Shown here: piece by piece, positions 37,730-45,975 of the stretch
Layout of the letters: each line of letters starts with the position of its first letter
How positions within the stretch are numbered: position 1 is the stretch's first letter
NCBI RefSeq assembly: GCF_003797945.1
Contig: NZ_RKKU01000030.1
Location: 1 to 45,975 of the forward strand
Length of the DNA stretch: 45,975 bases
From: Pseudomonas neustonica
GTDB taxonomy: Bacteria; Pseudomonadota; Gammaproteobacteria; Pseudomonadales; Pseudomonadaceae
Direction: 5' to 3'
Position numbers and translations under genes: made by a program
Notes under the pieces: model-generated
Seen by the model: only the letters and a program-made list of their open reading frames with translations
Told to the model about the DNA's origin: nothing
The model's database searches: none

Positions 37730-39091
37730 GTGGGAAATAAAAGTGCGAACTGGTTCAAGCAACCCGCAAAAGCCAGAAATCCGTTGCGCCGCTCGCATTT
37801 GCGCGTGGGTGTGACCGGCCTTAGTGGCGCGGGTAAAACCACCTTTATTACCAGTTTGATTAACCAGCTGGAGAATCATAGAAAAGGGCTGCTGGCTCAA
37901 CGTGCGCCCTTTGATCGTTTGGAGTCAGTGCGTTGGCGTCGTGATGATGTTGAACGCCCCTTTCCCTACCTGGACTCCATTGCCGCGTTGTCAGCCGAGC
38001 CAGCGGCCTGGCCGGACTCGACCGCTGACTTTTCGAGAGTGCTTCTGGATCTGCGTTTTAAACCTCAGGGGCTGCTGGGCAAGCTTCAGGGCGCACGCGA
38101 ACTCAGTATCGAAATTCTTGATTATCCCGGAGAGTGGCTGCTTGATTTGCCTTTGCTGAACCTCAGTTACGGTCAGTGGTGCGAGCAGATGGCGCAATGG
38201 CTTGACCGCCCACCGCGTGACGAGTTGGCGGCCGAGTTACGCGCTCGCTTGCAGGCGATCGATCCGACGGCGCTGGCTGATACAGAAAGCTTGGCCCAGC
38301 TGGCGGCTGATTGGACGCTTTTCCTGCAGCGTTGCCGAACTGAGGCGGGGCTTTCACGCAACCAACCCGCGCGATTCCTGCAGCCTGGCAGCGATGTGGC
38401 AGCGCAAATGTTGCACTTTGTGCCCCTGCTGCAAGCCAACCAGCACACCGAGGCTGCTGCTGGTACCTGGTGGGCGCTCTGTGAAGCGCGCTTTAATTAC
38501 TACCGCGATTTTATCGTACGTGGTTTTTATGATGAACATTTCAGGCATCTTGATCAGCAGGTGTTGTTGGTCGATATGCTGGGGCCGATGGACGCCGGTC
38601 AAGCTGCTTTGGCCGATTTGAAGGATGCCATGGAAGCGGTGCTTGAAAGCTTTCATTATGGTCAGAATGGTCTTCTGGCTCGCTTGCTGCGTTTTCGCCC
38701 GCGTATTCGACGTCTGGCACTGTGCGCTACCAAGGTGGATAAGGTGGGGCCGCGTCAGCAGAGGGCGGTACAACAGTGCCTTGAAGACCTTATGGTAGAT
38801 CGTCTGGCGGACGTGCGGCACGGCGGGGTGGAGATCAAGGGTATTCCGCTGTCTGCTATTCGTGCTACCCGGCAAGAGGGCGAGTCATTAGTGGCTGGTT
38901 TGCAGGGTAAAACCGGTTGGATACGTTACCAGCCGGGCGATATTCCCGCGCACTTGCCGCAGTCGTTAGAGGTTAACAGTCCCGAGCTGCTGCCGTTAAG
39001 ACCGCCTCCTGGCCTGCACCGCAATGAACCTTTCCCGCACTATCGTATGGACGACCTGGTAGCCTGGTTACTGGGTGGAGAGCGCCTGTGA
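37730..39091 (+). CDS. ycjX: YcjX-family P-loop GTPase-like protein
   Basis: About 453 residues. Walker A GLSGAGKTTF near residue 29 and family segments LEILDYPGEWLLDLPLL (written ILDYPGEWL near 130) and RLALCATKVDK near 335 identify the YcjX (DUF463) family of predicted GTPases. In Escherichia coli ycjXF belongs to the phage-shock regulon. Here there is no psp gene and no sigma54-type GG-N10-GC promoter in the 80 bases upstream. GTG at 37730 with GGGGAG ten bases upstream is chosen; a TTG at 37712 would add six residues. The stop overlaps ycjF (GTGA). Confidence 0.9.
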   Translation: MGNKSANWFKQPAKARNPLRRSHLRVGVTGLSGAGKTTFITSLINQLENHRKGLLAQRAPFDRLESVRWRRDDVERPFPYLDSIAALSAEPAAWPDSTADFSRVLLDLRFKPQGLLGKLQGARELSIEILDYPGEWLLDLPLLNLSYGQWCEQMAQWLDRPPRDELAAELRARLQAIDPTALADTESLAQLAADWTLFLQRCRTEAGLSRNQPARFLQPGSDVAAQMLHFVPLLQANQHTEAAAGTWWALCEARFNYYRDFIVRGFYDEHFRHLDQQVLLVDMLGPMDAGQAALADLKDAMEAVLESFHYGQNGLLARLLRFRPRIRRLALCATKVDKVGPRQQRAVQQCLEDLMVDRLADVRHGGVEIKGIPLSAIRATRQEGESLVAGLQGKTGWIRYQPGDIPAHLPQSLEVNSPELLPLRPPPGLHRNEPFPHYRMDDLVAWLLGGERL

Positions 39092-40113
39092 AAGATGAAA
39101 ACAAAACACGCATCCTGGACAGCTGGGACATCCCGGATGAGACCGGCGAGGCTCGAGTAACCGAGCTGCTGGGCGACGTTCACGCCGTACAGATGCAGGC
39201 AACGGCCAGCGAAGTGCCTTTGCCGGGAACCTTGAACGCGCCGCCGCAAAGCCGGTGGCCGAGCCGTTTGTTAAAACTCGGTGTGATGGTCGCGCTTGGT
39301 GGCGCTGCTTTGCAGTGGAGTCAGTGGGCTTGGGCGAGCTGGCAATGGCACCCGGTTGCTGGAGGCCTGGTGGCGGGGGCGGGCGCGTTGCTTGGTGCTG
39401 TGGGCTTGTTTGCCCTGCGTGATCTGCGCCGTCAACGTCATCGGCTCAGTGAGCTTGAGCAGTTACGTCATGAAATGCAGTCCGCTTTGAAAGATCCCAG
39501 CCAACGCCTGGCGGTAGACTGGCTGGATCGGCTGGCCCACGTCTATGCGGCAACACCGCTGGCCGCAAGACTCAGCGCTGCTTGCGCGGACCTGGATGCG
39601 GCCCACGATGCGGAAGAAGTGTCGCGCAGATTGAATCTGCAATTTTATCAGGCTATCGACCAGCAGGCGCGGCAGATAGTGCGCAACGAGTCAGTGGGTA
39701 CAGGTCTGCTGGTGGCCTCAAGTCCGTGGGTCTCTGTCGACCTTATGCTGGTGGTGTGGCGCAATATCCGCATGATGCAACGCATCGCGGTGTGTTACGG
39801 ACTGCCCATTGGCCGCTTGAGTCGCTGGCGTTTGGCGCGTCACGTATTGCGTAATATAGCGCTCGCGGGCGGTACCGAGATGGCGATGGGTGCGCTGAGT
39901 GACTCGCTGTTGTCAGGCTTGCTGGAAAAGCTGGCGGCGCGCATAGGGCAGGGTATGGGGATCGGCCTTTACAGCGCTCGTTTGGGGCACTTTACCCTCG
40001 ACTTATGTCGTGCGGTGCCCTTGTCTGAAACGGGTGCATTGCTGGAAGATAACAAAGGGATTATCAGAACCATGAAGGAACGGCTGGGACGTACATCGGA
40101 TGACAAGTTATAA
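39088..40113 (+). CDS. ycjF: YcjF-family (DUF697) inner-membrane protein
   Basis: 341 residues. Two membrane helices at about 68-115 (LLKLGVMVALGGAALQW ... AGALLGAVGLFAL) follow a polar N-terminus, and a DUF697-like helical part (about 205-320, SPWVSVDLMLVVWRNIRMMQRIA) follows a charged region. Length is close to the Escherichia coli protein. It probably works with YcjX, with which it always pairs; the pair's role is unresolved. The start is GTG at 39088, and the next gene starts inside its last codons. Confidence 0.88.
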   Translation: MKDENKTRILDSWDIPDETGEARVTELLGDVHAVQMQATASEVPLPGTLNAPPQSRWPSRLLKLGVMVALGGAALQWSQWAWASWQWHPVAGGLVAGAGALLGAVGLFALRDLRRQRHRLSELEQLRHEMQSALKDPSQRLAVDWLDRLAHVYAATPLAARLSAACADLDAAHDAEEVSRRLNLQFYQAIDQQARQIVRNESVGTGLLVASSPWVSVDLMLVVWRNIRMMQRIAVCYGLPIGRLSRWRLARHVLRNIALAGGTEMAMGALSDSLLSGLLEKLAARIGQGMGIGLYSARLGHFTLDLCRAVPLSETGALLEDNKGIIRTMKERLGRTSDDKL

Positions 40114-40789
40114 ATCGCGGCGACGTTGGTTGGCCGAGCGCTGGTTAAAAGAACGCAAAGCCGTTCTGAACGGGAAATGGACTCTGTTTCAGCAGCAATT
40201 TGTGTCGGCGAGTTGGCCTGAGCGCATGGCGCAGGCAGGCCATATTCCAGACGGTGAGGTAGGTGGATGGCAGCCCGTGGCGGGTAGCAGTAGCGCCGAG
40301 CTATTGCTCTGGGTAGATCAGTTACCCTTGTTTCAGCGCCGCTGGCTAGCCGCTTTGCTGGGCGCGCCAATGGCGGGTAGCAATACATTAATTGATGCCT
40401 TGGAGCGCCAACAGCTGGACTGGCGTAGTCAATTGAACCCGTTGAAAAGTCATTGGGAGTACGCCGCGCAGCTAGTGGTGCTGGCAAACCAGATGGAATG
40501 CAAGGTTGCGGCAGAGGCGGCCTATCTTGAAAATGAAAAGCGAATTTTTGTCGCGCTGGATCAGTTGCTGTTTGCCTCGCTACCCATGCGTTTGCGTAGC
40601 CAATTAGCCAACAAGCACAGCACTGGCCACGGCTATTATGTGGTGTGGTGGTATGAGCGGTTGATGGCCCGAGCGGGCGTTGCTGATTTTACCCTGACAG
40701 ACCTCAACGACGCCGACTGGCCTGATATGCCCCCGGCGTGGTTTGCCATAGGCTGGCTGTGCGGTTTACGGCTAACGCGTGCTGAGTGA
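40100..40789 (+). CDS. Unrecognised soluble protein coupled to ycjXF
   Basis: 229 residues with no signal peptide or clear membrane helix. The first 20 residues are strongly basic (SRRRWLAERWLKERKA), and the rest is rich in Trp, Leu and Ala, with about 14 tryptophans. No motif known to me is present. It overlaps the end of ycjF by 14 bases, so it is translated from the same message, and the three genes are probably functionally related. No strong ribosome-binding site is seen before the ATG, consistent with coupled translation. Confidence 0.6.
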   Translation: MTSYKSRRRWLAERWLKERKAVLNGKWTLFQQQFVSASWPERMAQAGHIPDGEVGGWQPVAGSSSAELLLWVDQLPLFQRRWLAALLGAPMAGSNTLIDALERQQLDWRSQLNPLKSHWEYAAQLVVLANQMECKVAAEAAYLENEKRIFVALDQLLFASLPMRLRSQLANKHSTGHGYYVVWWYERLMARAGVADFTLTDLNDADWPDMPPAWFAIGWLCGLRLTRAE

Positions 40790-40887
40790 CTGCCTTCGCA
40801 CTCAAGCTACTACTTTTCGTGTTTACAGCTGGTGATCCGCTAGCGCTTTAAATTAGTATGTTCGGCTGGTTTTCTCAGGATACTGAC

Positions 40888-41682
40888 ATGACATTTGCTG
40901 AACTGCTAAACGCCTTCGCTGCATCTCCCGATAACAGCCTCACCATTCCGACCAGTTGGGCGCAGGGGCGGGCCGGGTATGGCGGACTGGTTGCGGCGTT
41001 AGTCTTCGCGGGCATGCGTGCCAAAGTTGCCAGCGGACGCCCTGTTCGATCCTTGGCAATAACCTTTGTTGGGCCGGTAACACCGGGCGAGAGCATGTCG
41101 GTTGAAGCCGAAGTACTTCGAGAGGGTAAGGCTGTCAGTCAGGTTTTAGGCAGGGCCATGCAGAATGGTCAAACCATGTGCATTATCCAGGGTAGTTTCG
41201 GCGCTGGTCGTGAGTCCGTTGTGGATGTGGCTGCAGAGCCTGCGCCAACCGTTCCGGCACCAGAGCTGTGTGAGCGTATGCCTTATATCGAAGGCGTAAT
41301 GCCTTCGTTTATGCGTTATTTTGATGTGCGCTGGACCTTCGGTGATTACCCCTGCACCAACAGTCGCAAACGGGAAATGGGCGGCTGGATGCGTATTGAT
41401 GAAACTGTGGCGTCTTTTGATACGGAGCATCTTGTTGGACTGGTTGATGTATGGCCACCAGCGGTACTGCCGCACCTGAAAGAGCGAGCCCCGGCGAGCT
41501 CGCTGACCTGGACTATTGAGTTCGTGCAGCCGCAGCCAGAACTGGGCAAAGATAACTGGTTTTTGTACAAGGCCAGTATTGAGCATGCGCGAGATGGCTA
41601 TGGTCATGTCGCCGCAATGATCTGGAGTCAGTCGGGTGAACTGGTCGCTATCAGTCGCCAGACGGTTACTGTGTTTGGTTGA
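40888..41682 (+). CDS. Acyl-CoA thioesterase-like double hot-dog protein
   Basis: 264 residues with two hot-dog halves. QGRAGYGGLVAALVFAGMR and the SLAITFVGPVTPGE strand belong to the N-terminal half (3_HBT/TesB-like), and WTIEFVQPQPELGKDNWFLYKA with DGYGHVAAMIWSQSGELVAISRQTV to the C-terminal half. Family members hydrolyse acyl-CoA thioesters, but the substrate is not known. ATG at 40888 with CAGGA seven bases upstream is preferred over the in-frame ATG at 40858, which lacks a ribosome-binding site. It is convergent with cmoB. Confidence 0.85.
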   Translation: MTFAELLNAFAASPDNSLTIPTSWAQGRAGYGGLVAALVFAGMRAKVASGRPVRSLAITFVGPVTPGESMSVEAEVLREGKAVSQVLGRAMQNGQTMCIIQGSFGAGRESVVDVAAEPAPTVPAPELCERMPYIEGVMPSFMRYFDVRWTFGDYPCTNSRKREMGGWMRIDETVASFDTEHLVGLVDVWPPAVLPHLKERAPASSLTWTIEFVQPQPELGKDNWFLYKASIEHARDGYGHVAAMIWSQSGELVAISRQTVTVFG

Positions 41683-41693
41683 TACTGGCGTCC

Positions 41694-41718
41694 GCCTGGC
41701 CGGGTTTAAGGGCCAGGC
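41694..41718. terminator. Possible terminator hairpin between the thioesterase and cmoB genes
   Basis: GCCTGGCC/GGCCAGGC stem with a nine-base loop, overlapping the cmoB stop codon. Neither side has a long T run, so intrinsic termination is uncertain. Confidence 0.45.
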
Positions 41719-42680
41719 TTCACTGCGATGAGAGTGGCGCGCAAGGGGGCAGGATGTCCCTCCAATGTCTTGCTTGCGTCATCGGGTTGAAGAAAGTCCG
41801 GCAGGGATTGAAAACGCATCCAGTCGGTGCTGCGCTGTTCCTCGATACTGGTACGATTGAGGTCTACGCAACGAATATCACTGAAGCCCGCACGGGCCAG
41901 AAAACGCTCCAGCATAGGTACTGACGGTAGAAACCAGACGTTACGCATTTGCGCGTAGCGATCCTCTGGTAGCAGGCAGCGACTCTCATCACCCTCAATT
42001 ACCAAGGTTTCCAGCACCAGCTCGCCGCCGGGTCGCAAGCAGGCCTTGAGCTGCAAGAGGTGATCAATAGGTGAGCGTCGGTGGTATAGCACACCCATCG
42101 AAAAGACGGTATCGAAGGCATCACTGGGTTCGGGCAGCGCTTCGAGGGTGAAGGGTAGTTGCCATACGGGCGCGCTCGGCAGGTAGCGCTTGACCGCTTC
42201 AAACTGGTTAAGAAACAGCAGGTTAGGATCTACTCCTATCACCATGCTGGCGCCCGCTTGCCACATGCGCCACATGTAATAGCCGTTGCCACAGCCAATA
42301 TCCAGCACACGACGGTCACGTAGATCAATATGCGGCGAGACGCGCTGCCACTTCCAGTCGGAGTGCCATTCGGTGTCGATATGCACACCAAAGAGGTCGA
42401 ATGGCCCCTTGCGCCAGGGGTGAAGTCCCTGCAGGCCTTCGGTTAGCTTGTCCTGAGCTTCCTCACTGAGTGTCTGATCGCTTCGCAGAGAAACGCCTGA
42501 TGACATGTCGGCTTCAACGTGAGTGAGTGCCGGCAGCTTGTCCAGACTAGCCTGCCAGCGTTCCAGGTCGCCGTGCTGCAGGCTATCCAGGCGCTGCTCC
42601 AGCCCTTGGCTGATGGGGTGCCGCCACTTGGCCAGTGGTCCGCTTTTCAAACTGTCGAGAAAGCCTGTGTAATCAATCAC
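41706..42680 (-). CDS. cmoB: tRNA U34 carboxymethyltransferase
   Basis: 324 residues. SAM/carboxy-SAM-binding VLDIGCGNG at 125-133; [23 protein letters not shown] and [15 protein letters not shown] are CmoB hallmarks. It transfers the carboxymethyl group from carboxy-SAM to 5-hydroxyuridine-34, giving cmo5U in tRNA. The GTG at 42680 ([11 protein letters not shown]) is chosen because homologues begin at MID and it overlaps the cmoA stop by four bases (GTGA). An ATG at 42713 would add 11 residues and lie within cmoA. Confidence 0.95.
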   Translation of the reverse strand: MIDYTGFLDSLKSGPLAKWRHPISQGLEQRLDSLQHGDLERWQASLDKLPALTHVEADMSSGVSLRSDQTLSEEAQDKLTEGLQGLHPWRKGPFDLFGVHIDTEWHSDWKWQRVSPHIDLRDRRVLDIGCGNGYYMWRMWQAGASMVIGVDPNLLFLNQFEAVKRYLPSAPVWQLPFTLEALPEPSDAFDTVFSMGVLYHRRSPIDHLLQLKACLRPGGELVLETLVIEGDESRCLLPEDRYAQMRNVWFLPSVPMLERFLARAGFSDIRCVDLNRTSIEEQRSTDWMRFQSLPDFLQPDDASKTLEGHPAPLRATLIAVKPGP

Positions 42681-43417
42681 GTGCGAGCAATCATTGAGCA
42701 AAAGTTGAGGCATTGAAACCAGATATGGCTGTGCTCAAAACCAGCCTGCTGTAGCCGTTGCTGATGCTGCTCGAGGGTGTCGGGCAACATAACGTTTTCG
42801 ATTGCACTGCGCTTTTGTGCAATTTCCAGTTCGCTGTACCCGTTGGCACGCTTAAACGCGTAATGCAGCTCTTCAAGACTGTTTTGAGTGCTGGGCTCGG
42901 CAAAGTTGAGTTTTTCCGACAGAATCAGCACGCCACCGGGCAATAGGGCTTGGCGAATAGCCCGTAGTAAGGCCAGTCGCTCGCCTGGCTTGATGAACTG
43001 CAGCGTGAAGTTGAGTACGACCACAGAACAGGCCTGCAGTGGGTAGTCGACGATATCACCGGTAATGACTTCAGCCGGAATGGCTTCCTCAATCATGGCG
43101 TCCTGCGCCACCAGATACTCGCGGCAACGCTCGACCATGGCCTGCGCATTGTCTATGGCGATGATTCGACAGCCTTCGCTGCTGACATGGCGGCGCATGG
43201 ACTGAGTGGCCGCACCGAGTGAACAGCCCAAATCGTAGATGATTGAGTTGGGACGCGCGTATTGGTTTGCGATTAGTCCAATACTTTCAATAATGGTGGG
43301 GTAGCCTGGCACCGAGCGCTTGATCATGTCTGGAAAGACGCGGGCTACGTTTTCGTCAAAGGCGAAGTCGGCCACCTTACTGAAAGGGCTGGCGAAGAGG
43401 TTGTCGAGGTCGGTCAT
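42677..43417 (-). CDS. cmoA: Carboxy-S-adenosyl-L-methionine synthase
   Basis: 246 residues. DLFASPF-like start ([29 protein letters not shown]), SAM-binding [12 protein letters not shown] at 61-72, and [14 protein letters not shown] are the family marks. CmoA makes carboxy-SAM from SAM and prephenate, which CmoB consumes. This ties tRNA wobble modification to the shikimate pathway that aroC feeds. It is the first gene of the two-gene unit. Confidence 0.96.
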   Translation of the reverse strand: MTDLDNLFASPFSKVADFAFDENVARVFPDMIKRSVPGYPTIIESIGLIANQYARPNSIIYDLGCSLGAATQSMRRHVSSEGCRIIAIDNAQAMVERCREYLVAQDAMIEEAIPAEVITGDIVDYPLQACSVVVLNFTLQFIKPGERLALLRAIRQALLPGGVLILSEKLNFAEPSTQNSLEELHYAFKRANGYSELEIAQKRSAIENVMLPDTLEQHQQRLQQAGFEHSHIWFQCLNFCSMIART

Positions 43418-43755
43418 GCCGATATTCCGAATACAGAAACGAGCGCGCTATTCTAGCGTAACTCCGTCGCCTTGACAGGTATGGCAAGTGATTGCTTGAC
43501 TAACAGATATGCGTCGCGCCCAAAAAATGGGTCAAATTAATGACTGTTTGTTCCGTGATTGAGGTTTTAGAGTCTATTTTCTGTCATAAACTCTTTGCGG
43601 GTTATTTTTTTAATTTTCGTAATGGCATAATGACCGCAGGCAGCTAGTCGCGCACCCATTGTGTTTTTTGTTTGAGTGATCATAACAAGCAACGGATAGC
43701 AGATTTTCGATGTCGCAACAGGCTGTCGAAACTCACAGGAAATGAGGAAGAAGGT
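43418..43755. other. 338-base intergenic region between cmoA and the second fimV-like gene
   Basis: A divergent promoter region with noticeably AT-rich DNA from about 43520 to 43630. GCATAAT at 43625-43631 could be a -10 element for the fimV-like gene, but no acceptable -35 lies at normal spacing, so no promoter is called. No small gene, RNA or repeat could be supported. Confidence 0.4.
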
Positions 43756-45771
43756 ATGGCTGTTAAGCGCCAGATAGTCCTGGGAGCCGCATCTTTGGCG
43801 GCACTCTACGTAGGAGTTAGCAGTGCGCTGGGGCTAGGCGAGATGCAGTTGAATTCTGCGCTTAATCAGCCACTTAGCGCGATCATTGTGTTGCAGGGTG
43901 CAGAGGGCCTGTCGCCTGATGATGTGCTGGTTTCTCTGGCAGATGCCGCTACATTTGATGATGCTGGTATTAATCGACCTTTCTTCCTGACCGATTTGCG
44001 CTTCAAACCCGTCTTGCGGGGTAATAAGCTAGCCATTCAGGTGCAATCGAGCGAGCCCGTGCGCGAGCCCTACCTTAACTTCCTGGTAGAGCTGCGTCGT
44101 CCCAATGGGCGCCTGTTGCGCGAGTACACCTTGCTGCTTGATCCGCCGCTCTACGGGAATAACGCGCGCGCGCCAAGCATGCCGCAGGCCGCGCCGCCGG
44201 CACGGGTTCAATCGGCAGCCCGAGCGCCCGCTCCGGTTGCGGCGCCGGTCGCCCAGCCGCTGCCAGACCTGCAGCCACAAGCTGGCGCAAAACAGTACAC
44301 CACGGTATCGGGCGATACACTCTGGGATATAGCTAATCGCAGCCGGCCGGCTGAAAGCGCCAGTGTTGCTGACACTATGATTGCCATTCACGCGCTGAAC
44401 AGAGCAGCGTTTATTAACGGCGATCGAAATCGGCTAAAGCTGGGACAAACATTGATCCTGCCGACGGCCGCGCAGTTGGGCGTGTCAGTGAGTCCGCCAG
44501 GCGCGGCTCAGAGCGCTGCTGAACAAGATGTAGTCCGTCAGCCGCAGACTGCTGCGCGGGATCAGGCCGCACTGACCGATGCAGATACTGCCACTGAGCA
44601 AGAGCAGGCGTTGGCTGATCAAGCATCCGTGGCTGCAAATGACGGTATGCAAGCACGCCTGCGAATTGAAGAGACTGATATTGCTGAGACGCAGACTGAA
44701 ACGGGCGAAATGCGCGGCAGGTTGACGGAACTGGAAAGCCGTTTCAACGTCATGCTGAGTGAGCTGGATGACCGCGATCGTAAGATCGCCAGCCTGCAGG
44801 CCGAGCTTGACGTGCTGCGTGCGGCGCGCGAGGCGGAGAATGAGGCAGCGGTTGCCAGTGCGGCTGCCGTTGGAACAATAGGGTTGGGTAATGGCGGCGT
44901 GGACGCATCGGCGAATGGCAGCGATGAGCCTGCTGCCGGTGCGGTATCTGCCGACGTCTTGCCTGCTGAGGCGAGTGATCAGCCAGAAAGCTCTGCGCAG
45001 TCCAGCTCCTGGTTCAGCTGGTGGTCGCTGCCGCTGATTGCCCTGGCGTTTCTGCTGGGTTGGGTTATTGCTCGTTTGCGTGCAATGGGTAAGCGTGAGG
45101 CCCATGAGCCGCAGCCAGCCACGCCGGTCGTAGCGGGTGCGGTTGGTATGGCATCACCGCGTGAGCAGAAGGTCGAAAAAGAGCAGGCGCTCGCCGAGGT
45201 GCAGGCCTCAGAGCCACCGGTTGATCGCCTGGACGATATGGATGGTGTAGAGCTTTATATTACCTACGGCCGCTTCCCTGAGGCGCGTAGTATGCTGGAT
45301 AAGGCCATCGCACAAGACCCCGAGCGTTTGGAGCTGCGCTACAAGCAGGCGCGCGTTATGGGCGAGTTGGGTGATGCAGACGGCTTTGCTGAGCAGGCGC
45401 GGGTAATTGAGTCGCTTGGTGGTGATATGGCCCGAGTCGATCAGTTGAAGGCGCGTTTCCCGCAGCTCGAGGCGGATAGTTTTGCAGCCGCACCTGTCGA
45501 TACGGTTGAAGATGTGCTGGCTGATGATGAAACCTTGGCTGACACCCGACTCAATCTCAACGATTTTACCCTGGATCCTGATTGGGACCTGATTGAGGGT
45601 CTATCGCCGACACCTGCTCGCAAGTCAGCTGACAAAAAGCCCGCTGAGCCGCAGGAGGTCGACGACGACTTCGAGAGCAGTTTGCATGAATTTCCGGTAA
45701 TCGAAGAGCTTGATGAAGATCATCGTTTCAGTGTGACATCAGACCCCCCTCGAGGCAGCCGAGACGACTGA
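43756..45771 (+). CDS. Second FimV-like LysM protein, without the usual C-terminal module
   Basis: 671 residues. Signal peptide about 1-25 (VKRQIVLGAASLAALYVGVSSALG), FimV N-terminal domain (about 26-135: LGLGEMQLNSALNQPLSA ... EPYLNFLVELRRPNGRLLREYTLLLDPPLY), LysM about 178-237, coiled coil about 320-365, membrane helix about 419-440, and a TPR-like segment about 495-570. It then ends in an acidic tail (EDHRFSVTSDPPRGSRDD) without the C-terminal FimV module. The first 135 residues closely match the fimV at 20856, so it is a paralogue. ATG at 43756 with GAAGAAGG upstream; an earlier in-frame start would disrupt the signal peptide. A polar-landmark role is inferred. Confidence 0.85.
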   Translation: MAVKRQIVLGAASLAALYVGVSSALGLGEMQLNSALNQPLSAIIVLQGAEGLSPDDVLVSLADAATFDDAGINRPFFLTDLRFKPVLRGNKLAIQVQSSEPVREPYLNFLVELRRPNGRLLREYTLLLDPPLYGNNARAPSMPQAAPPARVQSAARAPAPVAAPVAQPLPDLQPQAGAKQYTTVSGDTLWDIANRSRPAESASVADTMIAIHALNRAAFINGDRNRLKLGQTLILPTAAQLGVSVSPPGAAQSAAEQDVVRQPQTAARDQAALTDADTATEQEQALADQASVAANDGMQARLRIEETDIAETQTETGEMRGRLTELESRFNVMLSELDDRDRKIASLQAELDVLRAAREAENEAAVASAAAVGTIGLGNGGVDASANGSDEPAAGAVSADVLPAEASDQPESSAQSSSWFSWWSLPLIALAFLLGWVIARLRAMGKREAHEPQPATPVVAGAVGMASPREQKVEKEQALAEVQASEPPVDRLDDMDGVELYITYGRFPEARSMLDKAIAQDPERLELRYKQARVMGELGDADGFAEQARVIESLGGDMARVDQLKARFPQLEADSFAAAPVDTVEDVLADDETLADTRLNLNDFTLDPDWDLIEGLSPTPARKSADKKPAEPQEVDDDFESSLHEFPVIEELDEDHRFSVTSDPPRGSRDD

Positions 45772-45815
45772 GTCGAGTGCCTTTAAAGGCTCTTGTGAGA
45801 TCACCAACAGGACGT

Positions 45816-45845
45816 AAAAAAGGGCGATAATTATCGCCCTTTTTT
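45816..45845. terminator. Bidirectional terminator between the fimV-like gene and the Lon-type gene
   Basis: AAAAAAGGGCGAT-AATT-ATCGCCCTTTTTT, a perfect 13-base-pair stem with a four-base loop and A and T runs on both sides, placed between two convergent genes. Confidence 0.9.
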
Positions 45846-45861
45846 GTGCCTGCGTTTCGCT

Positions 45862-45975
45862 TTAGTCAAAAAGCTTCTTGGCTACATCACGGAAATGAGT
45901 GGCGAAATGGATCGTCATGCCCTGTTTAAGATAATCGGGCAGTTCTTCGTAGTCGCCCTGGTTTGCGTCCGGCAA
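45862..45975 (-). CDS. Lon-type ATP-dependent protease, C-terminal fragment
   Basis: The last 37 codons read LPDANQGDYEELPDYLKQGM, then a TIHFATHFRD segment and an AKKLFD end. From memory this matches the end of the Lon-family proteases found in pseudomonads (EANRGDYEELPDYLK...VHFAKxFxDVAK), and differs from the Escherichia coli Lon tail. Only the extreme C-terminus of the peptidase domain lies in the window, so the catalytic Ser-Lys dyad and the AAA+ module cannot be checked. Confidence 0.75.
   Translation of the reverse strand: MPDANQGDYEELPDYLKQGMTIHFATHFRDVAKKLFD

Noticed and set aside
1..45975. CRISPR arrays, tRNA or rRNA genes, phage genes, toxin-antitoxin pairs
   Set aside because: Reading through the window showed no regular spaced repeats, cloverleaf-like genes, phage structural genes or small paired toxin genes.

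Overview
The window looks like chromosomal DNA of a gammaproteobacterium in or near the Pseudomonadaceae. The basis is gene order: a LysR gene divergent from leuC, then leuC-leuD-methyltransferase-leuB-asd-usg-fimV-truA-trpF ... accD-folC-dedD-cvpA-purF-metZ, and the divergent fpr/finR pair. These are pseudomonad arrangements that I recall from established genomes. The DNA is moderately GC-rich and almost entirely coding. I see no rRNA, tRNA, CRISPR array or prophage. The only mobile DNA is the end of an IS3-family element at the left edge. The genus is inference; a lower-GC marine pseudomonad would fit.

Layout. 1-127: IS3-family end with the start of its orfA. 218-4263: an unrecognised conserved protein, an Smr-domain protein divergent from prmB, a tail-anchored protein with a GNAT-like stretch, and a TauE/SafE permease. 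4380-7193: aroC, an MFS transporter, and a cupin that resembles acireductone dioxygenase but has lost its metal ligands. 7329-9091: fpr and its divergent regulator finR. 9169-13098: a glycine-zipper envelope protein and a large five-PAS GGDEF-EAL protein. 13324-19563: a LysR regulator, leucine biosynthesis (leuCD, leuB) and asd. 19668-30124: usg, fimV, truA, then trpF-trpB-trpA-accD-folC-dedD, tightly packed with overlapping stops and starts. 30254-33561: cvpA, purF, metZ. 33727-37119: a ComEA-like protein, a chemoreceptor, rnd and ycgL. 37248-40789: a double-TM2 protein, and ycjX-ycjF with an unrecognised third gene. 40888-43417: an acyl-CoA thioesterase-like protein and the convergent cmoA-cmoB pair. 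43756-45771: a second FimV-like protein. 45862-45975: the C-terminus of a Lon-type protease on the minus strand.

Most genes are housekeeping: leucine, tryptophan, chorismate, purine, folate and sulfur amino-acid synthesis, malonyl-CoA supply, and tRNA modification (truA, cmoA, cmoB). Signalling and cell-pole functions (two FimV proteins, a chemoreceptor, a c-di-GMP enzyme) are interspersed.

I found no clear new multigene system. The points most worth checking are the ligand-less acireductone dioxygenase homologue, the second FimV that lacks the usual C-terminal module, trpBA inserted between trpF and accD, the unrecognised gene translationally coupled to ycjXF, and the membrane-anchored GNAT-like protein. 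All domain and homology statements come from reading the sequence and from memory; no search was run.
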